A stretch of DNA of 55,728 nucleotides from a virus. Positions 8,329 through 16,227 of the stretch are shown piece after piece. The position numbers and the translations under genes were made by a program. The stretch's first letter is position 1; the number at the start of each line of letters is the position of its first letter. The stretch covers positions 1 to 55,728 of the IMG/VR virus record IMGVR_UViG_3300036861_000270; one strand, written 5' to 3'. A model generated the notes under the pieces. The model was not told the origin of the DNA and ran no database searches. It worked only from the letters and a program-made list of their open reading frames with translations.

Positions 8329-9051
8329 ATGAAGGAGCGTACCTGTTCGGTCTCCTGGTGCGACCGGAAGCACCACGCGAACGGTCTCTGCCGTACCCAC
8401 AACGAACGGCGGAGGAAAGGACTCGACCTCGACACTCCGTTCCGCCAGTACGAACACGGCGAGCGACTCTGCAAGGTCGAGGGATGCGGGCGTCCTCGGA
8501 CGCCCGCACGAGACCCCGACGCGAAGACATGGACATCCGGATCAGCTGGCTACTGCCCGATGCATCTGACGCGTGTCGCGCGAAACGGCTCTGCAGGGGA
8601 CGCCGCTCCCCTGAGAAAGCCAAAGGCGCGGACTGCCGGCCTCCCTCGGCTGGAGCGGGCACCAAATGGTTCTCCGCAGTGGAACAAACCCGAATACAAA
8701 CGCGAGTATCGGCTGCAACTCGACTACGGCATGTCCCATGACGACCTTTTGGCGATGCTTACAGCGCAGGAGAACCTGTGTGCGATCTGCGGACGCGCCC
8801 TAGCTCGGGAAGCGGACCCCCGGAAGAAGCGTGAGTTCGCCATCGACCACGACGCGGTGACGGGCAAGGTCAGAGGGCTTCTCTGCCATGGGTGCAACAA
8901 GGGGATCGGGTTCTTCAAAGACGATCCTTGTCTGCTCGCCAGGGCGATCGTCTACCTAGCAACCACCTCGGGTGATCCCTGCCTTCGCGGCTATATGGGG
9001 CAACCGAGGCCTGTCGCATGGGAAACGTTAGTCCAGGCGATGCGTCGCTAA
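8329..9051 (+). CDS. endonuclease VII-like homing endonuclease
   Basis: 240 residues. The N-terminal third has Cys/His pairs (CSVSWCDRKHHANGLCRTH) typical of a phage zinc-binding module. The C-terminal third has the endonuclease VII core: CAICGR, FAIDHDAVTGKVRGLLCHGC, NKGIGFFKDDP. A free-standing nuclease gene between capsid and downstream head genes, A+T-richer than its neighbours, with its own leader. It is related to the reverse-strand gene at 4995-5474 in the catalytic region but has a different N-terminus. Confidence 0.87.
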   Translation: MKERTCSVSWCDRKHHANGLCRTHNERRRKGLDLDTPFRQYEHGERLCKVEGCGRPRTPARDPDAKTWTSGSAGYCPMHLTRVARNGSAGDAAPLRKPKARTAGLPRLERAPNGSPQWNKPEYKREYRLQLDYGMSHDDLLAMLTAQENLCAICGRALAREADPRKKREFAIDHDAVTGKVRGLLCHGCNKGIGFFKDDPCLLARAIVYLATTSGDPCLRGYMGQPRPVAWETLVQAMRR

Positions 9052-9143
9052 CGCCTTAGCTTCAACCCCACCTATCCCAACAACGGCCGTCGGGCCGGCC
9101 CGGTCTCCCATGTCCGGGTCGGCCCGACTACATGGGAGGCCCT

Positions 9144-9719
9144 ATGCATCCACTGACCGTCGCTCGTGCCGCCATCCAGGAGCATGCCGCGCTCCAGAAG
9201 GAGGCGGAGCTCGCCAGCCTGCTCGCCGTCCTCGCCGAACTTGAGCCGAAAGTGATCGTGGAGATCGGCTGCGATGCCGGCGGGACGTTGTGGGCGTGGC
9301 GGCAGCTTGGGCCGCGTCGGTTGCTTGGGGTGGAGCTGCCGCGGGCGGGGTTCCATTCCGGGAAGCCGTTGGAGCGTCACGGCGCCGAGGTGATCATCGG
9401 CGACAGCCACCAGCAGGACACCCACGACCAGCTTGTGAAGCTGCTGGACGGGGAGCAGGTGGACTTCCTGTTCATCGACGCGGACCACACCTACGACGGT
9501 GTGAAACGCGATTTCGAGCTGTACTCGCCGCTGGTCCGTCCGGGTGGGGTGATCGCCCTGCACGACATCTGCAACCACCCGAGGATGCCGGAGGTGCAGG
9601 TGGGTCGGTTCTGGCTGCGGCTCCGTGAGGGGCAGGAGACGGAGGAGTTCATCACCGACCCGCCGACGTGGGGTGGCATCGGCGCGCTGTGCTACCAGCC
9701 CGCGGAGGTGCCGGCCTGA
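9144..9719 (+). CDS. class I SAM-dependent methyltransferase
   Basis: 191 residues from ATG 9144 (GGGAGG upstream; an in-frame ATG at 9132 overlaps that site and is less likely). Motif I VIVEIGCDAGG near 35-45, then LLGVELP, DSHQQDTHDQ, and VDFLFIDADHTYDGVKRDF with LVRPGGVIALHD, the pattern of small-molecule/sugar methyltransferases of the cephalosporin hydroxylase-like group. Its TGA overlaps the ATG of a glycosyltransferase, so the two probably act together, possibly adding and methylating a sugar on virion proteins or host glycans. Confidence 0.82.
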   Translation: MHPLTVARAAIQEHAALQKEAELASLLAVLAELEPKVIVEIGCDAGGTLWAWRQLGPRRLLGVELPRAGFHSGKPLERHGAEVIIGDSHQQDTHDQLVKLLDGEQVDFLFIDADHTYDGVKRDFELYSPLVRPGGVIALHDICNHPRMPEVQVGRFWLRLREGQETEEFITDPPTWGGIGALCYQPAEVPA

Positions 9720-10762
9720 TGCGGACCCTGGTCATCGGCGGGATCGCGCACGCCCCAGACGGCAGCGGCTACTACCGGTTTTTCCTGCCGTTCAAGCATC
9801 TGGGTGCCAACTCCCACCACATCGCCGGGATGGCCCCTCCCGGCCCGCAGCCGCCGATCACCCCTGAGGATGTCGGCCAGCTCGACGTGTTGGCGCTGCA
9901 GCGTCCCGCCGGGCGGCAGGGGACGCGGCAGCTGGAGCGGATCGTCGGGAAGGTGAAGCTGGTGTACGAGATCGACGACGACATGCTCCAGGCCGAGCCG
10001 TCGGGGTTGCCGCACCTGTACGACGAGCAGACCCGCGCGTCGATCCGGCGGTGTCTGCGGCTGGTCGACCTGGTCACCGCGTCCACGCCGTACTTGGCGG
10101 AGCAGGTCCGTCCCTACAATCCGAACGTGGTCGTGCTCCCCAACTGCATCAAGGCTGGGCTGCTGGACATGCAGCGGCCCCGGCGGGACCGGCTGACGGT
10201 CGGGTGGGCCGGCGGGACGAGCCATCTGGTGGACATGGTGACGGTCGCCGACCCGCTCCGCACGGTGCTCGAGCGGCACCCGCAGGTGGAGATGCACTGG
10301 ATGGGGTTCGACTTCTCCCCGCTGGTGCAGCGGACCTGCCGGTGGACCCCGTGGCAGGCCGACGTTGGCGATTACTACAAGCAAATCGACTTCGACATCG
10401 CGATCGCCCCCTCAGCGGACGTGCCGTTCAACCGCAGCAAAAGCGCGATCCGTGCGCTGGAGATGGGCGCGCTCGGCATCCCGATCGTCGCGGCCAACCA
10501 CCTGCCCTACTCGGACTATGTGATCGACGGGAAGACCGGCTATCTCGTCGACGGGCCCGACGAGTTCCAGGCACGGCTGACCGAGCTCATCAACGACCCT
10601 GATGCGCGGGCAGAGTTGGGCGCGGCGGCGAAGGAGCAGGCGGCGACCTGGACGATCCAGGAGCACTGGCGACTGTGGGAACGCGCATACGAAAGCGTCA
10701 TGGGTGAGGAGGCCACTGGTGGCACGCAGGGTGAAGATGGAGCTGACCCAGCCGGTCAGTGA
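9719..10762 (+). CDS. GT-B glycosyltransferase (group 1/GT4-like)
   Basis: 347 residues. The N-terminal half has YYRFFLPFKHL and VYEIDDDM; the C-terminal domain has VGWAGGTSHLVDM, then the donor-site region IAIAPS, RALEMGALGIPIVA and GKTGYLVDGPDEF, classical for group 1 transferases. It overlaps the methyltransferase (TGATG) and the next gene. Known family role: transfer of an activated sugar. Inference: decoration of capsid or tail proteins, because it sits inside the structural operon. Confidence 0.85.
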   Translation: MRTLVIGGIAHAPDGSGYYRFFLPFKHLGANSHHIAGMAPPGPQPPITPEDVGQLDVLALQRPAGRQGTRQLERIVGKVKLVYEIDDDMLQAEPSGLPHLYDEQTRASIRRCLRLVDLVTASTPYLAEQVRPYNPNVVVLPNCIKAGLLDMQRPRRDRLTVGWAGGTSHLVDMVTVADPLRTVLERHPQVEMHWMGFDFSPLVQRTCRWTPWQADVGDYYKQIDFDIAIAPSADVPFNRSKSAIRALEMGALGIPIVAANHLPYSDYVIDGKTGYLVDGPDEFQARLTELINDPDARAELGAAAKEQAATWTIQEHWRLWERAYESVMGEEATGGTQGEDGADPAGQ

Positions 10763-11045
10763 GCCGGACGGGACCGTGGTCTGGCAGCCCGGCGCCCAGT
10801 TCGACCAGGACGACCCGGCCCTGGACGATCTGCCGCCCGGGCATGTCCGTCCCGTCGTCGTGGAGATCGACGAGCCGCCGGCAGCGGCAGCGGCAGCGGC
10901 TGCGTCAGGCCCGACCGAGGTGCCGGCCTCGGAGCTCGAGCGTCTCCGGGGCCAGGCTGAGCGGCTCGGCGTCAAGGTGGATGGTCGCTGGTCAGCAAGC
11001 AGGCTTCAGCAGGAGATTGCCCAACACGAAGGGAGCAGTACATGA
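10719..11045 (+). CDS. Ala-rich protein with HeH/SAP-like C-terminus
   Basis: 108 residues from GTG 10719 (GAGGAGG 6 bases upstream), overlapping the glycosyltransferase. The middle is an acidic segment followed by a run of nine or so Ala residues. The end (LERLRGQAERLGVKVDG, then SRLQQEI) resembles the short helix-extended-helix motif found at the ends of phage head-associated proteins. Function unknown. Confidence 0.65.
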   Translation: MARRVKMELTQPVSEPDGTVVWQPGAQFDQDDPALDDLPPGHVRPVVVEIDEPPAAAAAAAASGPTEVPASELERLRGQAERLGVKVDGRWSASRLQQEIAQHEGSST

Positions 11046-11470
11046 GCAAGGGAAAGCGGATCATCGTCGCGCTGGCCACGGCCGCCGCGCTCACCGTCGG
11101 TGCCGCTGGCACCGCGCTGGCCGGCTCGCCCCACTTCGTCGACGACCAGCTCACCGCCACCCGCACCGGTGACACCCTCACCGTCAGCGGGAAGGAAGCC
11201 GGGCTGGGTTCTGAGGAGAGCGTGCATGTCGTGGTGGAGGCGAAGGCCGCCTGCCTCAACCCCGGTGAGAACTTCCCGCAGGCCGCCAACAAGGAATCCT
11301 TCTCCGCTGCGGGTGACTTCCCCGTGACCAACGGCAAGGCGTACTTCGAGGTGACGGTGGTGTTCACGTTCCAGCCGAAGTGCGTCCCGCCGATGCGGTT
11401 GGTGATCGGCGACGTGACGGTCACCGATACCAGCAACGGGATCTCCACCACGATCCCCGGCGAGTTCTGA
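11042..11470 (+). CDS. secreted protein with Sec signal peptide
   Basis: 142 residues. Residues 1-28 are a clear signal peptide: KGKR, a hydrophobic Ala/Val/Leu core, and a TALA-G cleavage site. The mature part is beta-rich (DDQLTATRTGDTLTVSG, VHVVVEAKAAC, AYFEVTVVFTF) with two Cys residues that could form a disulfide. It resembles host-type exported actinobacterial proteins. It may alter the envelope of the infected cell or lysogen, but that is an inference. ATGA overlap with the previous gene. Confidence 0.75.
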   Translation: MSKGKRIIVALATAAALTVGAAGTALAGSPHFVDDQLTATRTGDTLTVSGKEAGLGSEESVHVVVEAKAACLNPGENFPQAANKESFSAAGDFPVTNGKAYFEVTVVFTFQPKCVPPMRLVIGDVTVTDTSNGISTTIPGEF

Positions 11471-11477
11471 AAAGGCC

Positions 11478-11564
11478 CGCTGACCTGCTAAAATAGCAAG
11501 AGAAGCGGCCCGGCGGCGCTTGCGACGCCCCGGGCCATGGCCAACACCTTCAGAGAGGTGCGGC
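11478..11564 (+). promoter_or_regulatory. leader L2: TGACCTG, extended -10, hairpin, RBS
   Basis: TGACCTG at 11481-11487 runs into TGC-TAAAAT (-10 at 11489-11494). A hairpin follows with arms GGCCCGG (11507-11513) and CCGGGCC (11530-11536), then GAGAGG before ATG 11565. Same architecture as the other leaders. Confidence 0.65.
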
Positions 11565-12359
11565 ATGCTCGATGTTAACCGCGCTGGCTACGCAGCCGCG
11601 CACCGGCTCATCGCTGCTGGGCTGTGGATCGTTGACGCTGAGGCAGGCACGGTCACGGGCAGCAGATATGGCAAGCAGCTAGGCCGCACCAAGCCGGTGG
11701 GTTACTACGTCAGAATCTACGTCAGAGAGAACGGGGCCAGGGTCGGCAACATCTCTGCCCACCGGCTGATCTGGGAGCACGTCAATGGCCCGATCCCTGA
11801 TGGCTTAGAGATCAACCATCGCAACGCCATCAAGAATGACAATCGGCTAGCGAACCTGGAACTTGTGACCCCAGGCGATAACAACAGGCATGCGTTCGCC
11901 CTTGGATTAATGACTCTCCAAGGCGAGCACAACAACAATGCCAAGCTCACCAAACAGGATATCCACGATATCCGCCAGGCCCTGGCTGATGGCGAGATGG
12001 GCGTGACTCTTGCTCATCGATATGGCGTGACCAAGGGGGCCATCAGCCTGATTCGTTCCGGGAGGCTCTGGTCGCATCTCGACGACCCTGCCAGGCACAT
12101 TCTAGACAAAGGAGCACATATGCCCAAGGGTTCTGCGTGGCAGTGGATCGTCGACGTCACCGACCAGTCCGGTACGCATCCGGAGAAGATCATCGGCTCC
12201 TGCAACGGCACGTTCGCCAGCGCCACCTACTACAAGGACGACGGGTACGGGAACCTGATCGTCCCGGACGGCAGCTTCATGGCCGACCCGTCCAGGGTGG
12301 CGTGTGAGGAGCAGGCGGTCGAGGCGTGGGCGATCGCCAACTACCCCAACCGCACCTAG
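11565..12359 (+). CDS. HNH homing endonuclease, read in frame into the next gene
   Basis: 264 residues if translated to the first stop. Residues 1-185 are the nuclease: a beta-rich N-terminal AP2/NUMOD-like part, then ISAHRLIWEHVNGPIPDGLEINHRN and NLELVTPGDNN (HNH motif), and a C-terminal DNA-binding helix part (ITLAHRYGVTKGAISLIRSG-like). Unusually there is no stop codon before the downstream gene at 12120, so the last 79 residues are that gene's product. It may be a fusion, or the nuclease part may be translated alone after an unseen event. Confidence 0.8.
   Translation: MLDVNRAGYAAAHRLIAAGLWIVDAEAGTVTGSRYGKQLGRTKPVGYYVRIYVRENGARVGNISAHRLIWEHVNGPIPDGLEINHRNAIKNDNRLANLELVTPGDNNRHAFALGLMTLQGEHNNNAKLTKQDIHDIRQALADGEMGVTLAHRYGVTKGAISLIRSGRLWSHLDDPARHILDKGAHMPKGSAWQWIVDVTDQSGTHPEKIIGSCNGTFASATYYKDDGYGNLIVPDGSFMADPSRVACEEQAVEAWAIANYPNRT
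12120..12359 (+). CDS. small virion-operon protein; alternative product by internal start
   Basis: 79 residues from ATG 12120, preceded by AAAGGAG at good spacing. Contents such as WQWIVDVTDQSGTHPEK and VACEEQAVEAWAIANYP look like an independent small domain. It lies in frame with the HNH gene and would be its C-terminal extension if translation begins at 11565. It was probably the original operon gene before the nuclease inserted. Confidence 0.65.
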   Translation: MPKGSAWQWIVDVTDQSGTHPEKIIGSCNGTFASATYYKDDGYGNLIVPDGSFMADPSRVACEEQAVEAWAIANYPNRT

Positions 12360-12368
12360 GAGTTGCGG

Positions 12369-13046
12369 GTGGCGCTGTCTGAGGCCAGCATCCTCCAGAA
12401 GAACCAGGGATCGTTCGAGGCGGCCAGTGGTATAGCGACGCTGCCTTCGGGCACGACCGATGGCAGCACGGTCCTGATCATCGCCTGGGCGAACGGACTT
12501 GCTGGTCAGTTGCAGATTCCAGCCGGGTTCGAGCAGGATATCGTCCCGATTGGTCTGGGCAGCTCGGATCTTTATGCCTGGCGTCGCAAGGGCGTGCCGG
12601 CTAATGAGTCGTCATGGACGGTGCAAACTATTGGCGAGACGGGCCTCATTCTATGGTTTGCCTACGAGATCAATGGCGTTGATTTCACGGAGCCGCTGGA
12701 CCAGTGGCAGACCCACGGCGCAACCGGGGTCACGTCCATCTCGACCGGCACGACCCCACAGACGAGCGTCAGCGACATTGCGTGTTTCGCGGTACATGGG
12801 GCGTTTAGTCTGACCACAATCTCTGGGCAGACCAACGGCTTTGTGGAGGGCGAGGAGCTGTCGCAGTCGAGCGTCACGTATGGCGATGCGACGGTGGCGA
12901 TCTCCCGGCTGTATCCCGGGGCGGCCGGACAGTACGAGTGCACCGCGACGCTGGGTGCGGCAGCCACGGCGCTGGGCACGATGCTGGTCTACCGCGCCGT
13001 CGGGGAGCTGCCGGTGGACCCTGGCGGTGAGGTCCTGACGGGATGA
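12369..13046 (+). CDS. virion surface-like protein
   Basis: 225 residues from GTG 12369 (AGGAG upstream; an in-frame TTG at 12363 is the alternative). Beta-rich with Gly/Ser/Thr turns, e.g. TDGSTVLIIAWANG, WTVQTIGETGLILWFAYEING. This jelly-roll-like pattern is common in capsid decoration or tail-appendage proteins. No enzymatic motif. It belongs to a run of similar beta-rich genes up to 16862. Confidence 0.65.
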   Translation: MALSEASILQKNQGSFEAASGIATLPSGTTDGSTVLIIAWANGLAGQLQIPAGFEQDIVPIGLGSSDLYAWRRKGVPANESSWTVQTIGETGLILWFAYEINGVDFTEPLDQWQTHGATGVTSISTGTTPQTSVSDIACFAVHGAFSLTTISGQTNGFVEGEELSQSSVTYGDATVAISRLYPGAAGQYECTATLGAAATALGTMLVYRAVGELPVDPGGEVLTG

Positions 13047-13050
13047 GCCG

Positions 13051-13749
13051 ATGAGTAACCTCTACCTCACCAACACTGACATGTCCGGGGTGACCCCCTC
13101 GGGGACGGAGACAACCCGCCACAAGCTGAATGGGTCAGCAGGGGCCGCCTCAACGGCGCGGAACAAGAACTGCGCGGCGGCACCGCCGCTGAAGATCACC
13201 GATAGTGCCGCCGCCGGGACCGACGGGTCAAGCATCGCCTGGTACTCCGAGCAGCTTCAGGCCGTGACGATCGCCGGGCAGATCGTCGCGTCGCTGTGGG
13301 GCCGGGAGTCGGCCACTACCGCAAACGCCGCGCCGAGTATCGGCGTGTACCGCTGCGACCAGTTCGGCGCCGAGCTCGCCACGATCGCCGACCCGGCCGG
13401 CGCCCAGGGCGGCCTGGAGTTCGCGACCACCGCCGGTGGCGCGACCAAAACCTGCACGATCACCGCGGCAAACGTGGTCGACACCGCTATCGCGGCCGGT
13501 GAACGGCTGAAGGTCGCGCTCTTCATCGACAACGCGGTCGACCAGGGCGGCTCGGGAACGATGGGCACCACGCAGAACTGCCAGTTCTGGGTGAACGGCC
13601 CCAACGGCGCGGCGGGACAGTCCCAGATCGCGTTCACCGAGACGATCCTGTCGCTGGTGCCGGTCATCTCCGGGGCGATCAAACCAGCCATTGCGGGGCG
13701 GCCGACGAACCCAGGCCGCGAGGCCCCGTCGATCCTTTCAGGAGGCTAA
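13051..13749 (+). CDS. beta-rich structural protein
   Basis: 232 residues from ATG 13051, 4 bases after the previous stop. Start MSNLYLTNTDMSGVTP, then TSGSSIAWYSEQL-like strands and an IGVYRCDQFG segment; Gly/Ala/Thr-rich throughout. Probable head decoration or appendage subunit by context; no recognised family. Confidence 0.65.
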   Translation: MSNLYLTNTDMSGVTPSGTETTRHKLNGSAGAASTARNKNCAAAPPLKITDSAAAGTDGSSIAWYSEQLQAVTIAGQIVASLWGRESATTANAAPSIGVYRCDQFGAELATIADPAGAQGGLEFATTAGGATKTCTITAANVVDTAIAAGERLKVALFIDNAVDQGGSGTMGTTQNCQFWVNGPNGAAGQSQIAFTETILSLVPVISGAIKPAIAGRPTNPGREAPSILSGG

Positions 13750-13753
13750 TGCC

Positions 13754-14197
13754 GTGGCCCGTGCAGCATCCGCCTATCGCGCTACCGGCCCCGGAACGGC
13801 AACGTTGCCCCTTGCCAGCCTGTACTCGCTGGGAACTGGCGGGATATGGCTGGTCGAGGTCGGCATCACCAATGTCAGCGCCCTTGCGTTCGAGGTCACC
13901 CTACAACGGGTCAGCACGACTGGCACCCAAGGCGCAGCCAAGACAGTCGTGTACGAGGAGCACGACACCAACTTCACCGCCAAAGCCGACGCTCGCGATA
14001 CCCACACCGTCTTGCCGACCCTGGTGGCCGGCGAGATCCGCCGCGCGTCCATCGGCGCGTCGATCGGGTCGGGCATCATCTGGACGTTCGGTGGCCGTGG
14101 CCTGTTCCTCCCCTCCGGGACCGGCAACGGGTTCGCGTTGCTGCCGATCAATGGCACCGGCCAGAGCGCCGACGTGTATTGGTCGTTTGATCAGTGA
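13754..14197 (+). CDS. beta-rich structural protein
   Basis: 147 residues from GTG 13754 with AGGAGG 8 bases upstream. The body alternates strands (GGIWLVEVGITNVSALAFEV, IIWTFGGRGLFLPSG). Size and composition fit a small decoration or adaptor protein of the virion surface. No catalytic motifs. Confidence 0.65.
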   Translation: MARAASAYRATGPGTATLPLASLYSLGTGGIWLVEVGITNVSALAFEVTLQRVSTTGTQGAAKTVVYEEHDTNFTAKADARDTHTVLPTLVAGEIRRASIGASIGSGIIWTFGGRGLFLPSGTGNGFALLPINGTGQSADVYWSFDQ

Positions 14198-14214
14198 CCC
14201 TCGGGGGGTAGCTC

Positions 14215-15891
14215 ATGCCACCTCGCCGGGGATATCTCAAGCCCCCAGCCCGGATCATCCGCCGCGGGTCGCGGATCCTCCGCCCGCTCGTCACCGGCGC
14301 AGTCTCCCCGATCACCAAGGTCGGCACCGACGGCACCACCGCCGCGACCGTGCAGGACACCACCCCAACCACCGCATGGCCCTCGGGGATCACCGACGGG
14401 GACCTGGTCGTCCTCGAGGTCACCTACGGGTCCGGCGCCACCCCGACCACCATCTCGCAGGCCAGCGGCGCGACGATGACGCTGGCAAGCGACCTGTCCG
14501 ACACGTCCATCCGGACCGCCACCTACACCCGCTTCTTCGTCACCGGCGACACCGCCCCCACGTTCACCCTGTCCACCGCCCGCTCATGGGCGACCAAGAC
14601 AACAGCGTTCCGTGGGGTCGACACTGTTCACCGGTTCGGCCCGAACGACAACGACTTTCAGCAGACCGCCCAGGCGTCGTCCACCAGCTACGCGTCCGGG
14701 TCGCTCACCCCCGACGAGGACCTGGCGATGGCGGTCCTGGTCTGGGGCGGGAAGATCGCCGCAGGCGGGACGCAGACGATCACGGTCGCGTCCGGGTGGA
14801 CCGACACCGGCGCGATCAACCAGTGCAACATCGCGGCGACCACCAACGTCTGGTGCGACATCCAGTACCAGGCGCTCGGCACGGCGGCCGCGACCAGCGA
14901 GTCAGTGACGATCGGGACCGCCGCGGTCGGACAGGGCACGATCCTCGCGCTGAACCCGGCCCCGGCCGGTGGCGCTCTATCTCGCACCGCCGCTGATACC
15001 GCCTCGGCCACGGACACTGCCACCAGATCAGTTGCCGAGGCTCGTACTGCAGCCGATACCGCCAGCGCCTCGGACAGCGCGCCACGTATCGCCAGCTTCG
15101 CCCGTTCCGCCTCGGATACCGCCAGCGCGACCGACACGGCGGTCGGGGTCGGCGGTGGGAATAGCCGGACCGCCTCGGATGCTGCCTCAGCAACTGACAC
15201 AGCATCGCGGACGCTAGGGCTGGCCACCCGCACGACTGCGGACACGGCCAGCGCTTTGGACACGGTCACCCGGACCGCACCGAAGACCCGCACGACCGCT
15301 GACACGGCGTCGGCCAGCGACACGGCAACGCGGACGTGGGCGGCAGCCAGGACCGCCACGGAGACGGCAAGCGCCACCGACGCGGGCGCCCGGCTCGTCG
15401 CGTTCGCACGGTCGGCCTCCGATACCGCAACGGCAGCGGACGCCGCCACCCGGACGGCACCGCGCATCCGCACCGCATCCGACACGGCCAGCGCGACGGA
15501 CACGGCGGCTGGGTCGACGTCGGGGAACCTGCAACGCACCGCCACCGACACCACCCAAGCGACCGACACGGCGACACGCTCGGCGATCACCTGGGCACGG
15601 TCGACCGCCGACACCGCCCAGGCGGTTGACGCGGCCACCCGGACCGCACCACGCACCCGAATCGTCAGCGACACCGCCGCAGCCGCCGATGTAGCGGTCG
15701 GAGTCGTCAACCACTCGTTCACCCGCACCGCCGCCGACACCGCCAACGCAGCAGACACGGCATCGGGGACGGTCGTGGCGTTCACCGTCGGCCAGCTCAC
15801 CGCCACCTTGGCCGCCCTGACCACGCTTACCGCTGCCGACGCGCCGACCGCGACCCTGACCGCGACGGCCACACGGGGCGGCCCCACCTAA
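14215..15891 (+). CDS. repeat-rich fibre-like protein
   Basis: 558 residues. Residues 1-245 form a beta-rich domain like those of the neighbouring surface proteins. Residues 250-520 contain about 13 degenerate repeats of 16-22 residues with core RTAADTASATDTATR, in which Asp recurs in the pattern D-T-A-x-A-x-D. This is unlike collagen repeats and probably forms an extended stalk. The end is hydrophobic and Ala/Thr/Leu-rich. It is probably a capsid fibre or side appendage, since it lies before the head-tail adaptor gene. Confidence 0.72.
   Translation: MPPRRGYLKPPARIIRRGSRILRPLVTGAVSPITKVGTDGTTAATVQDTTPTTAWPSGITDGDLVVLEVTYGSGATPTTISQASGATMTLASDLSDTSIRTATYTRFFVTGDTAPTFTLSTARSWATKTTAFRGVDTVHRFGPNDNDFQQTAQASSTSYASGSLTPDEDLAMAVLVWGGKIAAGGTQTITVASGWTDTGAINQCNIAATTNVWCDIQYQALGTAAATSESVTIGTAAVGQGTILALNPAPAGGALSRTAADTASATDTATRSVAEARTAADTASASDSAPRIASFARSASDTASATDTAVGVGGGNSRTASDAASATDTASRTLGLATRTTADTASALDTVTRTAPKTRTTADTASASDTATRTWAAARTATETASATDAGARLVAFARSASDTATAADAATRTAPRIRTASDTASATDTAAGSTSGNLQRTATDTTQATDTATRSAITWARSTADTAQAVDAATRTAPRTRIVSDTAAAADVAVGVVNHSFTRTAADTANAADTASGTVVAFTVGQLTATLAALTTLTAADAPTATLTATATRGGPT
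14985..15770 (+). repeat. degenerate coding repeats (about 13 copies)
   Basis: In-frame repeats encoding the RTxxDTAxAxDTATR core. Unit length varies because the linkers between cores vary (for example SVAEA, IASFA, TWAAA). The third codon positions differ among copies, so the array is old or selected at protein level. Confidence 0.75.
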
Positions 15892-15918
15892 CCACTGGAT
15901 CTAGGATCTGGAGGCTCG

Positions 15919-16227
15919 ATGCTCGTCCAACTCGGCAACTCCGCGCCGAAGGAGGCGTACCGGGACGAGGACGGGAACCTGCGGCACCGGCCCGTCGAGG
16001 GCGCCCGGGTGACCACCATCCACATCCCGGACAGCTACACCCCGATCGAGGCGTTCTCCGCGGTCACCGCGCAGGACGGGGCGTGGAACCACCACACCCA
16101 GGGCGATGACCCCGCCGATGTCAACCCCGACTGGCTGGAGTGCGATGACGACACTCTCCGGCTGCTGTTGGAATCGTACTTCGGCTGCAAGGTCGGCCGG
16201 CCGAGCAACTGGAAGGGGCAGGGCTGA
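15919..16227 (+). CDS. small structural-operon protein
   Basis: 102 residues, GGAGG upstream of ATG 15919. Starts MLVQLGNSAPKEAYRD; contains ARVTTIHIPDSYTPIEAFSAVT and an acidic Trp-containing end. Unknown family. TGATG overlap with the next gene argues for coordinated translation. Confidence 0.65.
   Translation: MLVQLGNSAPKEAYRDEDGNLRHRPVEGARVTTIHIPDSYTPIEAFSAVTAQDGAWNHHTQGDDPADVNPDWLECDDDTLRLLLESYFGCKVGRPSNWKGQG

Noticed and set aside
14688-15887. 399-codon minus-strand frame rich in VAVSVA repeats
   Set aside because: It mirrors the repeats of the fibre-like gene on the plus strand and has no start context.
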